A stretch of 64,000 nucleotides of DNA from the NCBI GenBank assembly GCA_905221615.1, contig CAJNDT010003124.1, positions 455,442 through 519,441 on the forward strand, given 5' to 3'. The notes under the pieces are model-generated. The model was not told the DNA's origin and did not search any database. It was given only the letters and a program-made list of their open reading frames with translations. A program made the position numbers and the translations under genes. Position 1 is the stretch's first letter, and each line of letters starts with the position of its first letter. This DNA comes from Symbiodinium sp. CCMP2592 (Eukaryota > Sar > Dinophyceae > Suessiales > Symbiodiniaceae). Positions 57,132 to 64,000 of the stretch are shown piece after piece.

Positions 57132-57171
57132 GCGCGAGCAACGTGTGGGCCGGATTACACACGCTTGGTAG
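57132..57171 (+). CDS. terminal exon after the E7 element
   Basis: CATGAATGCAG; G completes Gly, then REQRVGRITHAW and TAG. Confidence 0.5.
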
Positions 57172-57735
57172 TGACGGGGCACTTGTTTGTCCCGGCCTCG
57201 GCCTGCTGAGGTGCGATGATACTGGTAGTATATCTCAGTAAGTTCTGGTATAGTATATTATAGTACATGTATAATCTGTTACATTATAGTAGATCAGACG
57301 TAAAGCAATGAATACTCGAGCACCTGGTTTAGTGTTTGGGGGCGTTGGGTCCGTATTTCTACGTTTTCAAGCAAGGTTCGGTGGCATGCCGCCTATGCAC
57401 TTCAATCAATGTGTTGCTAGGCTTGGACTCTGATTTGCTACGTAGTACCAATACTATTGTGGGGTTTCCTTATTATGATTATAGTATAATAACATATCCC
57501 AAAACCCTATTCTAATCATTTAGGCGCGTAGACTCCGGTTGCTGCTGCCAAAACTCGGATTCCTTCTCACTCAGTCGTCCGATGACAGTACGGTCTGCTG
57601 AGCCTTTCACGAGATATGGTGCTTCCATCATCTTGGGGAAAAGACTTTCATGTCTGAGATGCAGGAAAGTCCATAGCTCTGACGCTTAAGGCTTAGGGTT
57701 TGGGGAGGCAGAAGATCGCTTGGACAAGGAGAGGG
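57172..57735. other. AT-rich DNA and an E2 element
   Basis: ATAGTAT-rich at 57230-57290. E2 at 57446-57524 (ACCAATACTATTGTGGGG ... CCCTATTCTAATCATTTAGG). No gene is assigned. Confidence 0.45.
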
Positions 57736-57981
57736 ATGGATGGAAGGGGGATCGGTCTACTCGTCGTTTTCCTTGTCATGCTCCATCTCCGATGCATAGC
57801 CATGCCCACATCAGCAGATTGGGCAGGTCGGCATCCGCCCAGTCGTTTTCCTTTCGCTAACAACACCACGAGCACTGGTATCATTACCAGGAGCAGCATC
57901 ACAGCAAAGCGGCGTATCACGACAGAGCCAGCAGGAGTAGCACACCGCCACCACCAGCACCACCAGCATCACGACAAGTAG
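57736..57981 (+). CDS. hypothetical secreted or anchored protein, His-rich tail
   Basis: ATG start MDGRGIGLLVVFLVMLHLRC then IAMPTSADWAGRHPPSRFPF. The first 25 residues look like a signal peptide or anchor. A Thr/Ser-rich stretch (NNTTSTGIITRSSITAKRRI) leads to a HHQHHQHHDK tail from a CAC/CAG repeat. The frame is open back to 57700. 82 residues from this ATG. Confidence 0.48.
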   Translation: MDGRGIGLLVVFLVMLHLRCIAMPTSADWAGRHPPSRFPFANNTTSTGIITRSSITAKRRITTEPAGVAHRHHQHHQHHDK

Positions 57982-58214
57982 GGTCGGCATTGCTACCATG
58001 ACCGTCAGCAACGGCAGCATCATCATCTATATACATCAGTAGAATCGCTACAGTCAGCAGATGTTATCATTCACATCATCGTCATCATCGACAGCCCTTC
58101 TACTTGTATCATCCTACTGATGATGGCACGGCGTCCTCGTGTTGTGCTGTACATACCGGAACAATGAAGCTTCAATCCAATATCGAGTCTAAAACGTGAG
58201 TGCCTACCGCCTGT

Positions 58215-58314
58215 GGTGTAATTAAGGGGCCTTAATAATTGCTTATACTATTTTGGGAGTGTCCCACTGTAGTTATATTATAATTGGCCCCAAAACCCCG
58301 TTCTAAGTATTAAG
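58215..58314. mobile_element. E2 element, complete
   Basis: GGGGCCTTAATAATTGCTTA ... CCCGTTCTAAGTATTAAG, ending at the acceptor of the next exon. Confidence 0.82.
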
Positions 58315-58517
58315 GCCCATATGTTAGGTATTTCATACCCGTTGTTTGGAGAGCAGCCATTCAGGTCTTCGAGCTCCCAAAGGTGGAGGGCAACCTTCTG
58401 TCAGAGGTACTCCGGGGCGCAGGGGGAGAGGTGCAGGGCGCTGGATCCGCTCTGACATCAAGAAGCATCCAGATAATGGGTACTGTGGACCTGCTGCCGT
58501 TGCGACACGAATACTGA
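58315..58517 (+). CDS. exon, 67 codons, acceptor supplied by E2
   Basis: Opens at the AAG|GC end of the E2 element: RYFIPVVWRAAIQVFELPKV, EGNLLSEVLRGAGGEVQGAG, SALTSRSIQIMGTVDLLPLR, HEY, TGA. G/C-rich third positions favour + over the overlapping minus frame. No family recognised. Confidence 0.58.
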
Positions 58518-58880
58518 TTGAATGAATTTGGTTCCGTGATGTCTTGCTGTTCGCTCCTCACTAGGTATAGCCCAGCATCTCCTACAGATTGAGGAGTGAA
58601 CATTAAAGATTTCGCCGCCGCACCAAAACTGCATAATTAGCCATAGCAAATGCTAAAATATGTTTGCAGTCTAAGTTGCAAACTACGGTCTCGGCTAAAT
58701 GGTGTCTTGCACGACCTCGATGTTCGCATTCGTTCGCTTATACTTCACAGGAGGGTTGACGACGGAATCACCAAAACGGTGTGAACAAACTCGTGGTCCA
58801 TTGTCGAACCCTGAGCCTGAAACCCAATCAAATCTGGCCCCCCAAAGTCTCACAACATTTCCTGTAAACAATGTTTCTTT
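58518..58880 (+). other. unassigned; one 61-codon frame
   Basis: 58699-58884 is open from ATG (MVSCTTSMFAFVRLYFTGGL) but overlaps the better frame that follows. Confidence 0.3.
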
Positions 58881-59048
58881 ATGAAGAGCTCGTCAACACA
58901 GCTCCCACATTTCCACGAGTTTCTCGTCGAATGCCAGAGCCTCTCTCGCTTAGCCCTTAGCACACAGATTCCAAAGCTCCGGGATTTAGCCCAACAAAAA
59001 TTGAAACCGGAAAAGGCAGAACCCCCGAGACGCCGCATCTCCCGGTGA
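58881..59048 (+). CDS. hypothetical ORF or terminal exon, 55 codons
   Basis: MKSSSTQLPHFHEFLVECQS, LSRLALSTQIPKLRDLAQQK, LKPEKAEPPRRRISR, TGA. The frame is open back to 58820. A helical middle and basic tail. The minus frame over the same DNA is probably the shadow. Confidence 0.53.
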   Translation: MKSSSTQLPHFHEFLVECQSLSRLALSTQIPKLRDLAQQKLKPEKAEPPRRRISR

Positions 59049-59170
59049 AGATTTGGAGCCCCAAAGTAGGTAGTATTTATAGACTTCAGACCCCAACGTA
59101 AGTTCTATTTGTATACTCGGAGCCCTAGGGTTGGTGTTTCTCTCGGCCTTGTTGTTCTGACTCTGTGTAG

Positions 59171-59210
59171 ACTGCTAGGGACGACAGTGGAAAATCTTCT
59201 CGGCTTTGGA
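59171..59210 (+). CDS. exon before an E14 element
   Basis: TGACTCTGTGTAG then TARDDSGKSSRLW plus A, ending CTTTGGA|GTACC, phase 1, the same junction as at 49323. Confidence 0.55.
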
Positions 59211-59369
59211 GTACCATACTTTAATTCTTGTTTGGGGACCTGTTCCTTAAAGGGAACCATTATGAAATAGAAAGTCTCTACTTTTTTGCGGGGGGACCTG
59301 CTACTAAAAGGGAACCATTATGATATAAGAAGTCTCTGCTTTTTTCTCCCTGGTTACTTCAAAGCCCAG
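59200..59369. mobile_element. E14 element with internal tandem duplication
   Basis: CGGCTTTGGAGTACC ... GGTTACTTCAAAGCCCAG. The inner block GGGGACCTG-TxCTxAAAGGGAACCATTATGA-ATA-AAGTCTCT occurs twice. Confidence 0.82.
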
Positions 59370-59424
59370 TCTTGTCATGCGCTTCCCTCCACTGTCCATA
59401 TTCGGGATCGGCTGCGTGGGCGAA
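59365..59424 (+). CDS. exon after an E14 element
   Basis: CC completes Thr, then QSCHALPSTVHIRDRLRGR, ending at consensus GCGAA|GTAAGTTT. Good acceptor, donor and phase. Confidence 0.58.
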
Positions 59425-59567
59425 GTAAGTTTTGCGAAGATAGGCATTAGTATAGTGGCATTATAGTATTATTATAGTATGAGTATACTGTTGTTATTAT
59501 AGTACTATGATAGTCTATGATCGTATTATTGTAGTGTCAGGTACAGTATCAGTATCATTATCGTATT
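59425..59567. other. ATTATAGTA-rich intronic DNA
   Basis: Degenerate TATAGTATTA repeats. Confidence 0.6.
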
Positions 59568-59876
59568 ATGGGGGTCTGGCTTATGAGGTTTGCTAAGAGT
59601 AGGTGGTGTGATCAACTGTGGAAGGTCAAAGAGTCCCTCCGTAAGGAGTCACCGCATGGGGCAACCGGGATGCAACTAGTTCCCAGAGCCTCCATGCGAT
59701 TGCACGACTCTTACCTTGAGACATGCTACAGGGGGCGGAAGAATTTCATTACAGTGGTGATTTCTCGTCCTTCACGTAGTGTCTGCAGCCGCCAGTGCTT
59801 GTCATGCAAAACCAGCCATCGACGGTCATTGCAGATTCCCTGTAGGAGTTGTGCCAGAATGTCAGGGTTCCTCTAA
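59568..59876 (+). CDS. hypothetical basic protein, Cys-rich C-terminus
   Basis: ATG frame of 102 codons: MGVWLMRFAKSRWCDQLWKV ... SRSVCSRQCLSCKTSHRRSL, QIPCRSCARMSGFL, stop. Six Cys in the last 33 residues (C-x3-C-x2-C ... C-x2-C) could bind a metal. No family is recognised. Confidence 0.5.
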   Translation: MGVWLMRFAKSRWCDQLWKVKESLRKESPHGATGMQLVPRASMRLHDSYLETCYRGRKNFITVVISRPSRSVCSRQCLSCKTSHRRSLQIPCRSCARMSGFL

Positions 59877-60345
59877 GATAGTCTGGAAACTAGCAACTAA
59901 GACAAGCAGAATGCTCACTGAAGAAGGAGCTTGATCCAGCTGAATATAGCCACTGTAGAACAAGGAACAGCTTAAGCCGGTAGCTAACTAGCAACATGAG
60001 AAGATTGGCAAGCAATAGAAGCCTGAACAACTACTAAACATAGGATAATCTGCCCCATCCCCCTTCGAAGCCCTATCCTAGTTATTGAGGCCCCTAGGTC
60101 ACATGGATCACCACCCTGAACCCTAAACATCCTTAAACCCTATCCTAGACCCTAAACCCCAAACCCTAAACCCTAAACCCCAAACCCTAAACCCTATGCT
60201 CGAAGAGCCAAGGCAAACAGCCTCTTCTTGACATCACCGCGAAGCAGCGCAGGGACGGCGATCCAAACCTTGCTGCAACCCTGGCTGCAAAAGACCCAAC
60301 CTACTTATAACCTTACTTACTAAGTCCCATGAGCCTTCAAGTACG
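59877..60345. other. repeats and an ambiguous segment
   Basis: An E2 fragment (60038-60090), CCCTAAACCC (60115-60195), and 60200-60300 open on both strands (+ RAKANSLFLTSPRSSAGTAI). 60297-60342 is the right half of an E3 element cut by the E1 element that follows. Confidence 0.45.
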
Positions 60346-60450
60346 GTTGATGATACAAACCCTGCATAATCTTATGACCCTAGACTATGGGAATTATGGT
60401 ATATTCCTGATTACTTATGGGTAATGCGGGATTTCTATCATCAGCCCTAG
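60343..60450. mobile_element. E1 element inserted at a truncated E3
   Basis: ACGGTTGATGATACAAACCC ... GATTTCTATCATCAGCCCTAG, directly after CCTTCAAGT of E3. Confidence 0.8.
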
Positions 60451-60511
60451 TTTTGGGTTCAGAGCTTTAGGGCTGGGGGACACGACTAAACCCTGAGCCG
60501 CACCTTAGAGC

Positions 60512-60715
60512 AAAAGCCAGAAAGTTGGAATATGATTATCCTAACCCTTTACTACTATTTGCTTAAGAACCCCCCAAAAATAAAAAAAATATATTCCTTA
60601 TAGGGATAATATAGGGACTATCATTTTGTATTTTTTTGGGGGGGGTTCTTAAGCAAATAGTAGTTTATGGTAAATTATAAAGTATCCTACCCTGAAACCA
60701 TATTCCAACTTTCTG
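60512..60715. mobile_element. E9 element interrupted by an E10 element
   Basis: GCCAGAAAGTTGGAATATGA ... CATATTCCAACTTTCTGG, with E10 at 60552-60663. Confidence 0.9.
60552..60663. mobile_element. E10 element with TTTA target duplication
   Basis: CTACTATTTGCTTAAGAAC ... GTTCTTAAGCAAATAGTAG, flanked on both sides by TTTA (60548-60551, 60664-60667). The empty site in the 17423 E9 copy has a single TTTA. Confidence 0.92.
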
Positions 60716-61075
60716 GGGTTCCCTTTAGAGCTTGAGGGCCTCCAAGGTTGCTTAGGGTCTCAGGTGTGGGGTTCAGGGGTTTTAGGGTTTCAGATGTGGG
60801 GTTCAGGGGGTTAAGATGTAGGGTTCGGGGGTTTAGGGTTTCAGACGTAGGGTTTAGGGGTTAAGATGTAGGGTTTAAGGTTTAAGATGTAGGGTTTCGA
60901 GTTTAGGGTGTAGGGCAGGAGCCCCAAACCCGCCCCCCACCTTAAATCCGGAACCCTATTCCCTCCATCCTCCTCGACTTCCTCAATGCCCTAAGCCCCA
61001 AACCCTTTCATAACCCTTACCCTAAACCATCCTAAAACTTCAGGGCACCTTAGACTGAGAGGGGCCCTAAACCAG
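60716..61075. repeat. GGTTTCAGATGTGGGGTTCAGG-type tract and telomere-like DNA
   Basis: 60755-60915 repeats GGGTTTxAGATGTAGGGTT about eight times. 60969 carries CCTCGACTTCCTCAATGC, a partial copy of the exon at 61089. Confidence 0.75.
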
Positions 61076-61175
61076 GCATCCTCCCACCCTCGACTTCCTC
61101 AATGCTGCGGCAGAGAAGCCGGGGAGTCGACTTCCGCTGCCATTGCTCCAGAAGCTCCCAGGCGAGGCTCAGTAA
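61076..61175 (+). CDS. putative terminal exon
   Basis: CTAAACCAG then HPPTLDFLNAAAEKPGSRLP, LPLLQKLPGEAQ, TAA; G/C-rich third positions. Confidence 0.52.
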
Positions 61176-61534
61176 AAAGGATCTGTAGAAGGGTGCTTAG
61201 TGGGGGCGATAGGGTTATTTCGTTTGTTTCCAAAGTGTGTTTTAATACAGTAGGTTTGCAATGGTATACTGGGATCTTTGTCGGTTTTTGCAGAACTTCA
61301 TAAGGGTGTCGCAGGGTTGAGGGTTAAGGAACTGGATTATTGACTCAACTTGAGTTGCCATGTTGGGATATCGAGGAATTAATATTACACGCCTGCTGCA
61401 CCATGGGCACTCAAGTTAAGGTTGATCGAATGAGCCCAGTTGAGGGTGAGACCTATGGGCTTTACGGTTTGAAGAAAAGGAAAATCAGGGATGTAGACGT
61501 GCCCTGAACCGCTTCAAAGCTCAGCTTAGTCCAG
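61176..61534. other. mostly unassigned; possible 22-nt exon
   Basis: GATCTTTGTCGGTTTTTGCAG then NFIRVSQ and G|GTTGAGG (61294-61315) has excellent splice signals but is tiny. Confidence 0.35.
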
Positions 61535-61601
61535 GCATTCATTGATCTATGCCTTGCTGCACGCTGGTATTATTCTCCACCTTGAGACCCCCAATTCCTG
61601 A
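61535..61601 (+). CDS. putative terminal exon
   Basis: CAGCTTAGTCCAG then HSLIYALLHAGIILHLETPN, S, TGA. Confidence 0.4.
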
Positions 61602-61963
61602 GCACTATGGAAGCACTTCATGAAGACCCCGGGGAGCACAATGAATGAGACAAGCTCTAAGCCTAGACTTCAGTCCTGTATAGAGCGTATAACCGCTGAA
61701 CCTAACAGCCCGATATAGGGGCGTGGGTATTTAGCAACATTCTCCTGTTAAGGTCCTTATTGCGATTTTAACAGAATAGCGCCCAGGGCCTTATTTAATC
61801 TAATTACAAACACACACAGTAAGCTTTTCGAAACCCCGTTTACAGCAGGCCTTGAAGGGCCCCCAGCCTTAAAGGTACCCCTACAGGAGCCCTTAAAGGT
61901 ACCCTTAAAGGAACCGTTCAGGGTTCCTTTCTGAATATTGGGGATTGCTTCAAACTCCGGCAG
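61602..61963. other. no firm gene; GGTACCxTTAAAGG repeats
   Basis: 61860-61925 repeats CCTTAAAGGTACCCTTAAAGG. A minus 81-codon frame (61757-62002) translates this repeat. Confidence 0.45.
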
Positions 61964-62007
61964 ATGAAGCACGCGAGCGCTGCGTGCTTGGACCGGCGGC
62001 ATCGGAG
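61964..62007 (+). CDS. putative small exon
   Basis: CAAACTCCGGCAG then EARERCVLGPAASE and CGGAG|GTGAGC. Both splice sites are near consensus and third positions are G/C. Confidence 0.45.
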
Positions 62008-62214
62008 GTGAGCATTTTCGGAGGTTTTAGAATTTTAGGATTTACGGGGATAGGGTTAAGGTTTTGGGGTATTTAGGGTTTAGGTTTTGAGGTTTAGGGT
62101 TTAGGGTTTCGGGTTTAGGGTTGCTTCGAGAGCCCAGAGTAATTTGCGATGCTCAGTGCTCAACTTTACGATTTGAGTTTAGTTGGGGTTTAGGATTCCG
62201 GTTCAGGCTTGCAG

Positions 62215-62324
62215 ACTACAACCTAGGAGTACGTTTCGATACCCAGGGTCTGTATATCGGGGCTCGCAGTGGGAAAATCAGCGTCCGAGGAATTCCGCGG
62301 TTCCAGCATCCTGAGACTGCTTGA
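62215..62324 (+). CDS. putative terminal exon, beta-rich
   Basis: CCGGTTCAGGCTTGCAG then YNLGVRFDTQGLYIGARSGK, ISVRGIPRFQHPETA, TGA. Confidence 0.5.
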
Positions 62325-62333
62325 TCTATAGGA

Positions 62334-62453
62334 TTCCTTAAGGGATCTATTATAAGTAAGGGGAGAAGTAGGTTATAATTAGGATAACCCCACTTAGGGA
62401 ACTTGTAACCCCAAGTATAACCTACTTACTAAGTCCCATGATCCTCTAAGTAG
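62334..62453. mobile_element. E3 element, GATCCTTGG-like subtype
   Basis: ATTCCTTAAGGGATCTATTA ... ACTAAGTCCCATGATCCTCTAAGTAG; GTAAGG inside the left end. Confidence 0.65.
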
Positions 62454-62617
62454 ACACCGGATGCACAGCAGCACCCTCGATGAATCGCTTTGTTCGGATT
62501 GATTGGGAAGGTCGTGGCACTGGCCGTGTCACTCTGAACAGCCTGAAACCTCAACCCTTCAGTCGAGATCCCGCCAACTCCCGCCTTAAGTCTCCATCAT
62601 TCCTCCAAATCCTATAA
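62454..62617 (+). CDS. terminal exon, acceptor supplied by E3
   Basis: From the CTAAGTAG end: TGCTAAPSMNRFVRIDWEGR, GTGRVTLNSLKPQPFSRDPA, NSRLKSPSFLQIL, TAA. 54 open codons. Confidence 0.52.
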
Positions 62618-62800
62618 GCCTCAGACCCTGAAGCCTGGACCGCGAACCCACACTAAAATCTTGAGCTCATCAGATTCCATGCTCGGACAGCAGCAACATG
62701 CAAGCACACTTGGTGATACTGCTGATGGACAAAATCCTGCATTACCCATGGACAAAATCCTGCATTACCCATTATAAGGAATATACCATAGTTCCCTTAG
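62618..62800. other. decayed E1 element
   Basis: GGACAAAATCCTGCATTACCCA is duplicated (62728, 62750), followed by TATAAGGAATATACCATAGTTCCCTTAG, the E1 interior; the right end is lost. Confidence 0.6.
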
Positions 62801-62925
62801 TTTGGAGTCGCAGTGATAGTGATGATCGTGATACTCATGATGAGGGCAAGGCGCAAGTACAGTGGAAGTGGGCAGAAGGAGGATCCCAGATACACGAAAC
62901 TCGGAACAAGAGGCCCATGCTGTAA
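62801..62925 (+). CDS. putative terminal exon, acidic/charged
   Basis: GTTCCCTTAG then WSRSDSDDRDTHDEGKAQVQ, WKWAEGGSQIHETRNKRPML, TAA. The acceptor comes from the truncated E1 copy. Confidence 0.5.
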
Positions 62926-63010
62926 GAGTCTATCATAGGGCTACTATTAAGGTCCTACTATATAATACCCTAAACCCTAAACCCTTAACCAATAGGGCTA
63001 AATCTGTATT

Positions 63011-63115
63011 ATGAATATTATTCAACAAGAGGCCGTGCTGGGCATTCGTCCGATCCCTGCAGTGTTGGAGGCGGATGGAGGGATTCTGGAATTGGCTGCT
63101 GAAGGTCATGGCTAG
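63011..63115 (+). CDS. small ORF or terminal exon, 34 codons
   Basis: MNIIQQEAVLGIRPIPAVLE, ADGGILELAAEGHG, TAG; G/C third positions from codon 6. The minus frame over it is likely a shadow. Confidence 0.47.
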   Translation: MNIIQQEAVLGIRPIPAVLEADGGILELAAEGHG

Positions 63116-63130
63116 ATGCAACTAGACCAA

Positions 63131-63243
63131 TCCCTAAGGGTCCATGTACCCATATAGCATATACTTTGGCCCAATGTACCTATATAGCGAGTACTTTAAG
63201 GCCAATGTATATACTATATGAGCACATGGGCCCTTAGGGAATA
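63131..63243. mobile_element. E4 element
   Basis: CTAAGGGTCCATGTACCCAT ... ATGAGCACATGGGCCCTTAG. Confidence 0.85.
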
Positions 63244-63290
63244 GCAACCCACTTAAGCTCAGAGGTAGCACGTGTCAGAGTTCCATCAGC

Positions 63291-63541
63291 ATGGCAGCCA
63301 TAGGTTTCTCCACAGACGTTGTGTTTTATTCGTCTTCCTCCCTATCAACAACAAGTTACCATCGATATTCACAATCAACAGCAGCACCACCATCATCTTC
63401 CACTGCTATGGCCATTGCATTCTATGCCACTATCACCGACCCACCGAGACTGCCACTACCGCCACCGCCACGCCATCACCGCCGCCATTTGGCGCCGCCG
63501 CAACCGCCACCACCACCAGCACAACCATCAGCAGCAACATG
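63291..63541 (+). CDS. first exon, Ser/Pro-rich hypothetical protein
   Basis: ATG start MAAIGFSTDVVFYSSSSLST ... TAMAIAFYATITDPPRLPLP then poly-Pro/His (PPPPRHHRRHLAPPQPPPPP), ending ACATGGAA|GTCTCCG at an E6 element. Two other frames are open through the CCACC repeat, so frame is uncertain. Confidence 0.4.
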
Positions 63542-63646
63542 GAAGTCTCCGAAAACGGGGGTACCTTACTTTGGGGTCGTTATACTAAGGATCCTACTCA
63601 ATAGGGTACTATATATTAGGGTCCCCTATGTTCGGAAATCCCCACA
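63541..63646. mobile_element. E6 element
   Basis: GAAGTCTCCGAAAACGGGGG ... CCTATGTTCGGAAATCCCC. Confidence 0.8.
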
Positions 63647-63735
63647 TGATTTCACCATTTTCCCACAAACCGCCAATGAACTGCAAGGTCGCAGAGTTTC
63701 AAGGAGTCTCCAAGGCTGCTTTCATCTTTTGGATA

Positions 63736-63922
63736 TGGGAGTTTCCGAAAATTCGGGGTTACCTTATTTTGGGTCCTTATAATAAGGATCCTACTATTTA
63801 GGGTAGTATATTAGGATCCTCTATTTTTGGAAACTCTGAACCCTAAACCCTTTCTAGAACCCTTATAGATCCCTTAAAGGAGCCCTCTAAAGGGTCCCCT
63901 ATTTTCGGAAACCCCCATATGT
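63736..63922. mobile_element. E6 element with duplicated right end
   Basis: GGGAGTTTCCGAAAATTCGG ... CTATTTTTGGAAACTC (63835), then telomere-like DNA and a second right end CTATTTTCGGAAACCCCCA (63920). Confidence 0.78.
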
Positions 63923-63928
63923 TGTAGG

Positions 63929-64000
63929 TGCATCCGGATGTTGCTACCAGGTCATATGTGACGGCTCGCTGGACATTCCGGAGGACCAGCACAGAGGTTT
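63929..64000 (+). CDS. putative exon running off the window
   Basis: ATATGTTGTAG then HPDVATRSYVTARWTFRRTS; another frame (GASGCCYQVICDGSLDIPED) is also open. Partial at the window edge. Confidence 0.38.

Noticed and set aside
1-64000. tRNA, rRNA, transposase, reverse transcriptase or integrase genes
   Set aside because: No recognisable cloverleaf, rRNA core or DDE/RT motif was seen on reading; short diverged remnants could have been missed without a search.

Overview
This is nuclear DNA of a microbial eukaryote, probably an alga or alveolate. The sequence shows no bacterial operons and no rRNA or tRNA. Instead there are hundreds of dispersed TTTAGGG / CCCTAAA telomere-type heptamers in both orientations, many microsatellites, many palindromic mobile-element-like repeats, and short open segments bounded by pyrimidine-rich AG and GT (GTAAGT, GTGAGT) signals. 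TTTAGGG telomeres occur in dinoflagellates, chromerids, plants and coccidia such as Eimeria. I cannot decide the taxon from the window; no clear dinoflagellate spliced-leader relic was found.

The only product named with confidence is an intronless SLC34-type Na+/phosphate cotransporter (26301-27872, +). Most other coding sequence is in short exons, mostly on the + strand, separated by telomere-like and palindromic DNA. Exon calls rest on an open frame, flanking splice signals, codon third positions and phase agreement between neighbours. Segments of 20-50 codons are often open in more than one frame, sometimes on both strands, so most are marked 0.3-0.6 and no full gene model or function is claimed. 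The better chains are 17858-18709 (signal-peptide first exon), 34861-35634, 37121-37755, 42884-43433, 49211-49460, 53846-54298, 56818-57171 and 59171-59424.

The intervening DNA holds at least fifteen families of 50-200 bp inverted-repeat elements. I label them by terminal sequence: E1 GTTGATGAT; E2 GGGGCC...AATTATTAAGGCCCC; E3 TACTTGGAG...CTCCAAGTAG; E4 GGGTCCATGTACCC; E5 CCTGGACCCCAAAAG; E6 GGGAGTTTCCGAAAA; E7 AGAGGGTCCATACAC; E8 CCCTTAATTAAGGAATATACC; E9 CCAGAAAGTTGGAA; E10 CTACTATTTGCTTAAG; E11 CTACCTATAGTCTCCAT; E12 TACCTTAAACTACCAAACC; E13 GGGTGGTTGTCAAAAT; E14 GGGCTTTGGAGTACC; E15 GGTACTTAGAAATAG. None has an internal transposase frame, so they look like non-autonomous MITEs. In several families the ends carry GT and AG, and copies sit exactly between open coding segments in matching phase. 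The elements therefore appear to act as introns (introners). That is the main discovery candidate here.

Layout: 1-4500 scattered exons and elements; 4.5-10.7 kb low complexity, with two inverted tandem arrays and a 1.4 kb satellite; 10.7-26 kb small exons with elements and telomere-like tracts; 26.3-29.1 kb the transporter and a multi-exon gene of unknown function; 29.2-30.2 kb microsatellites; 30.2-64 kb dense small exons alternating with elements, including two longer minus-strand frames (48554-49000 and 53165-53632).
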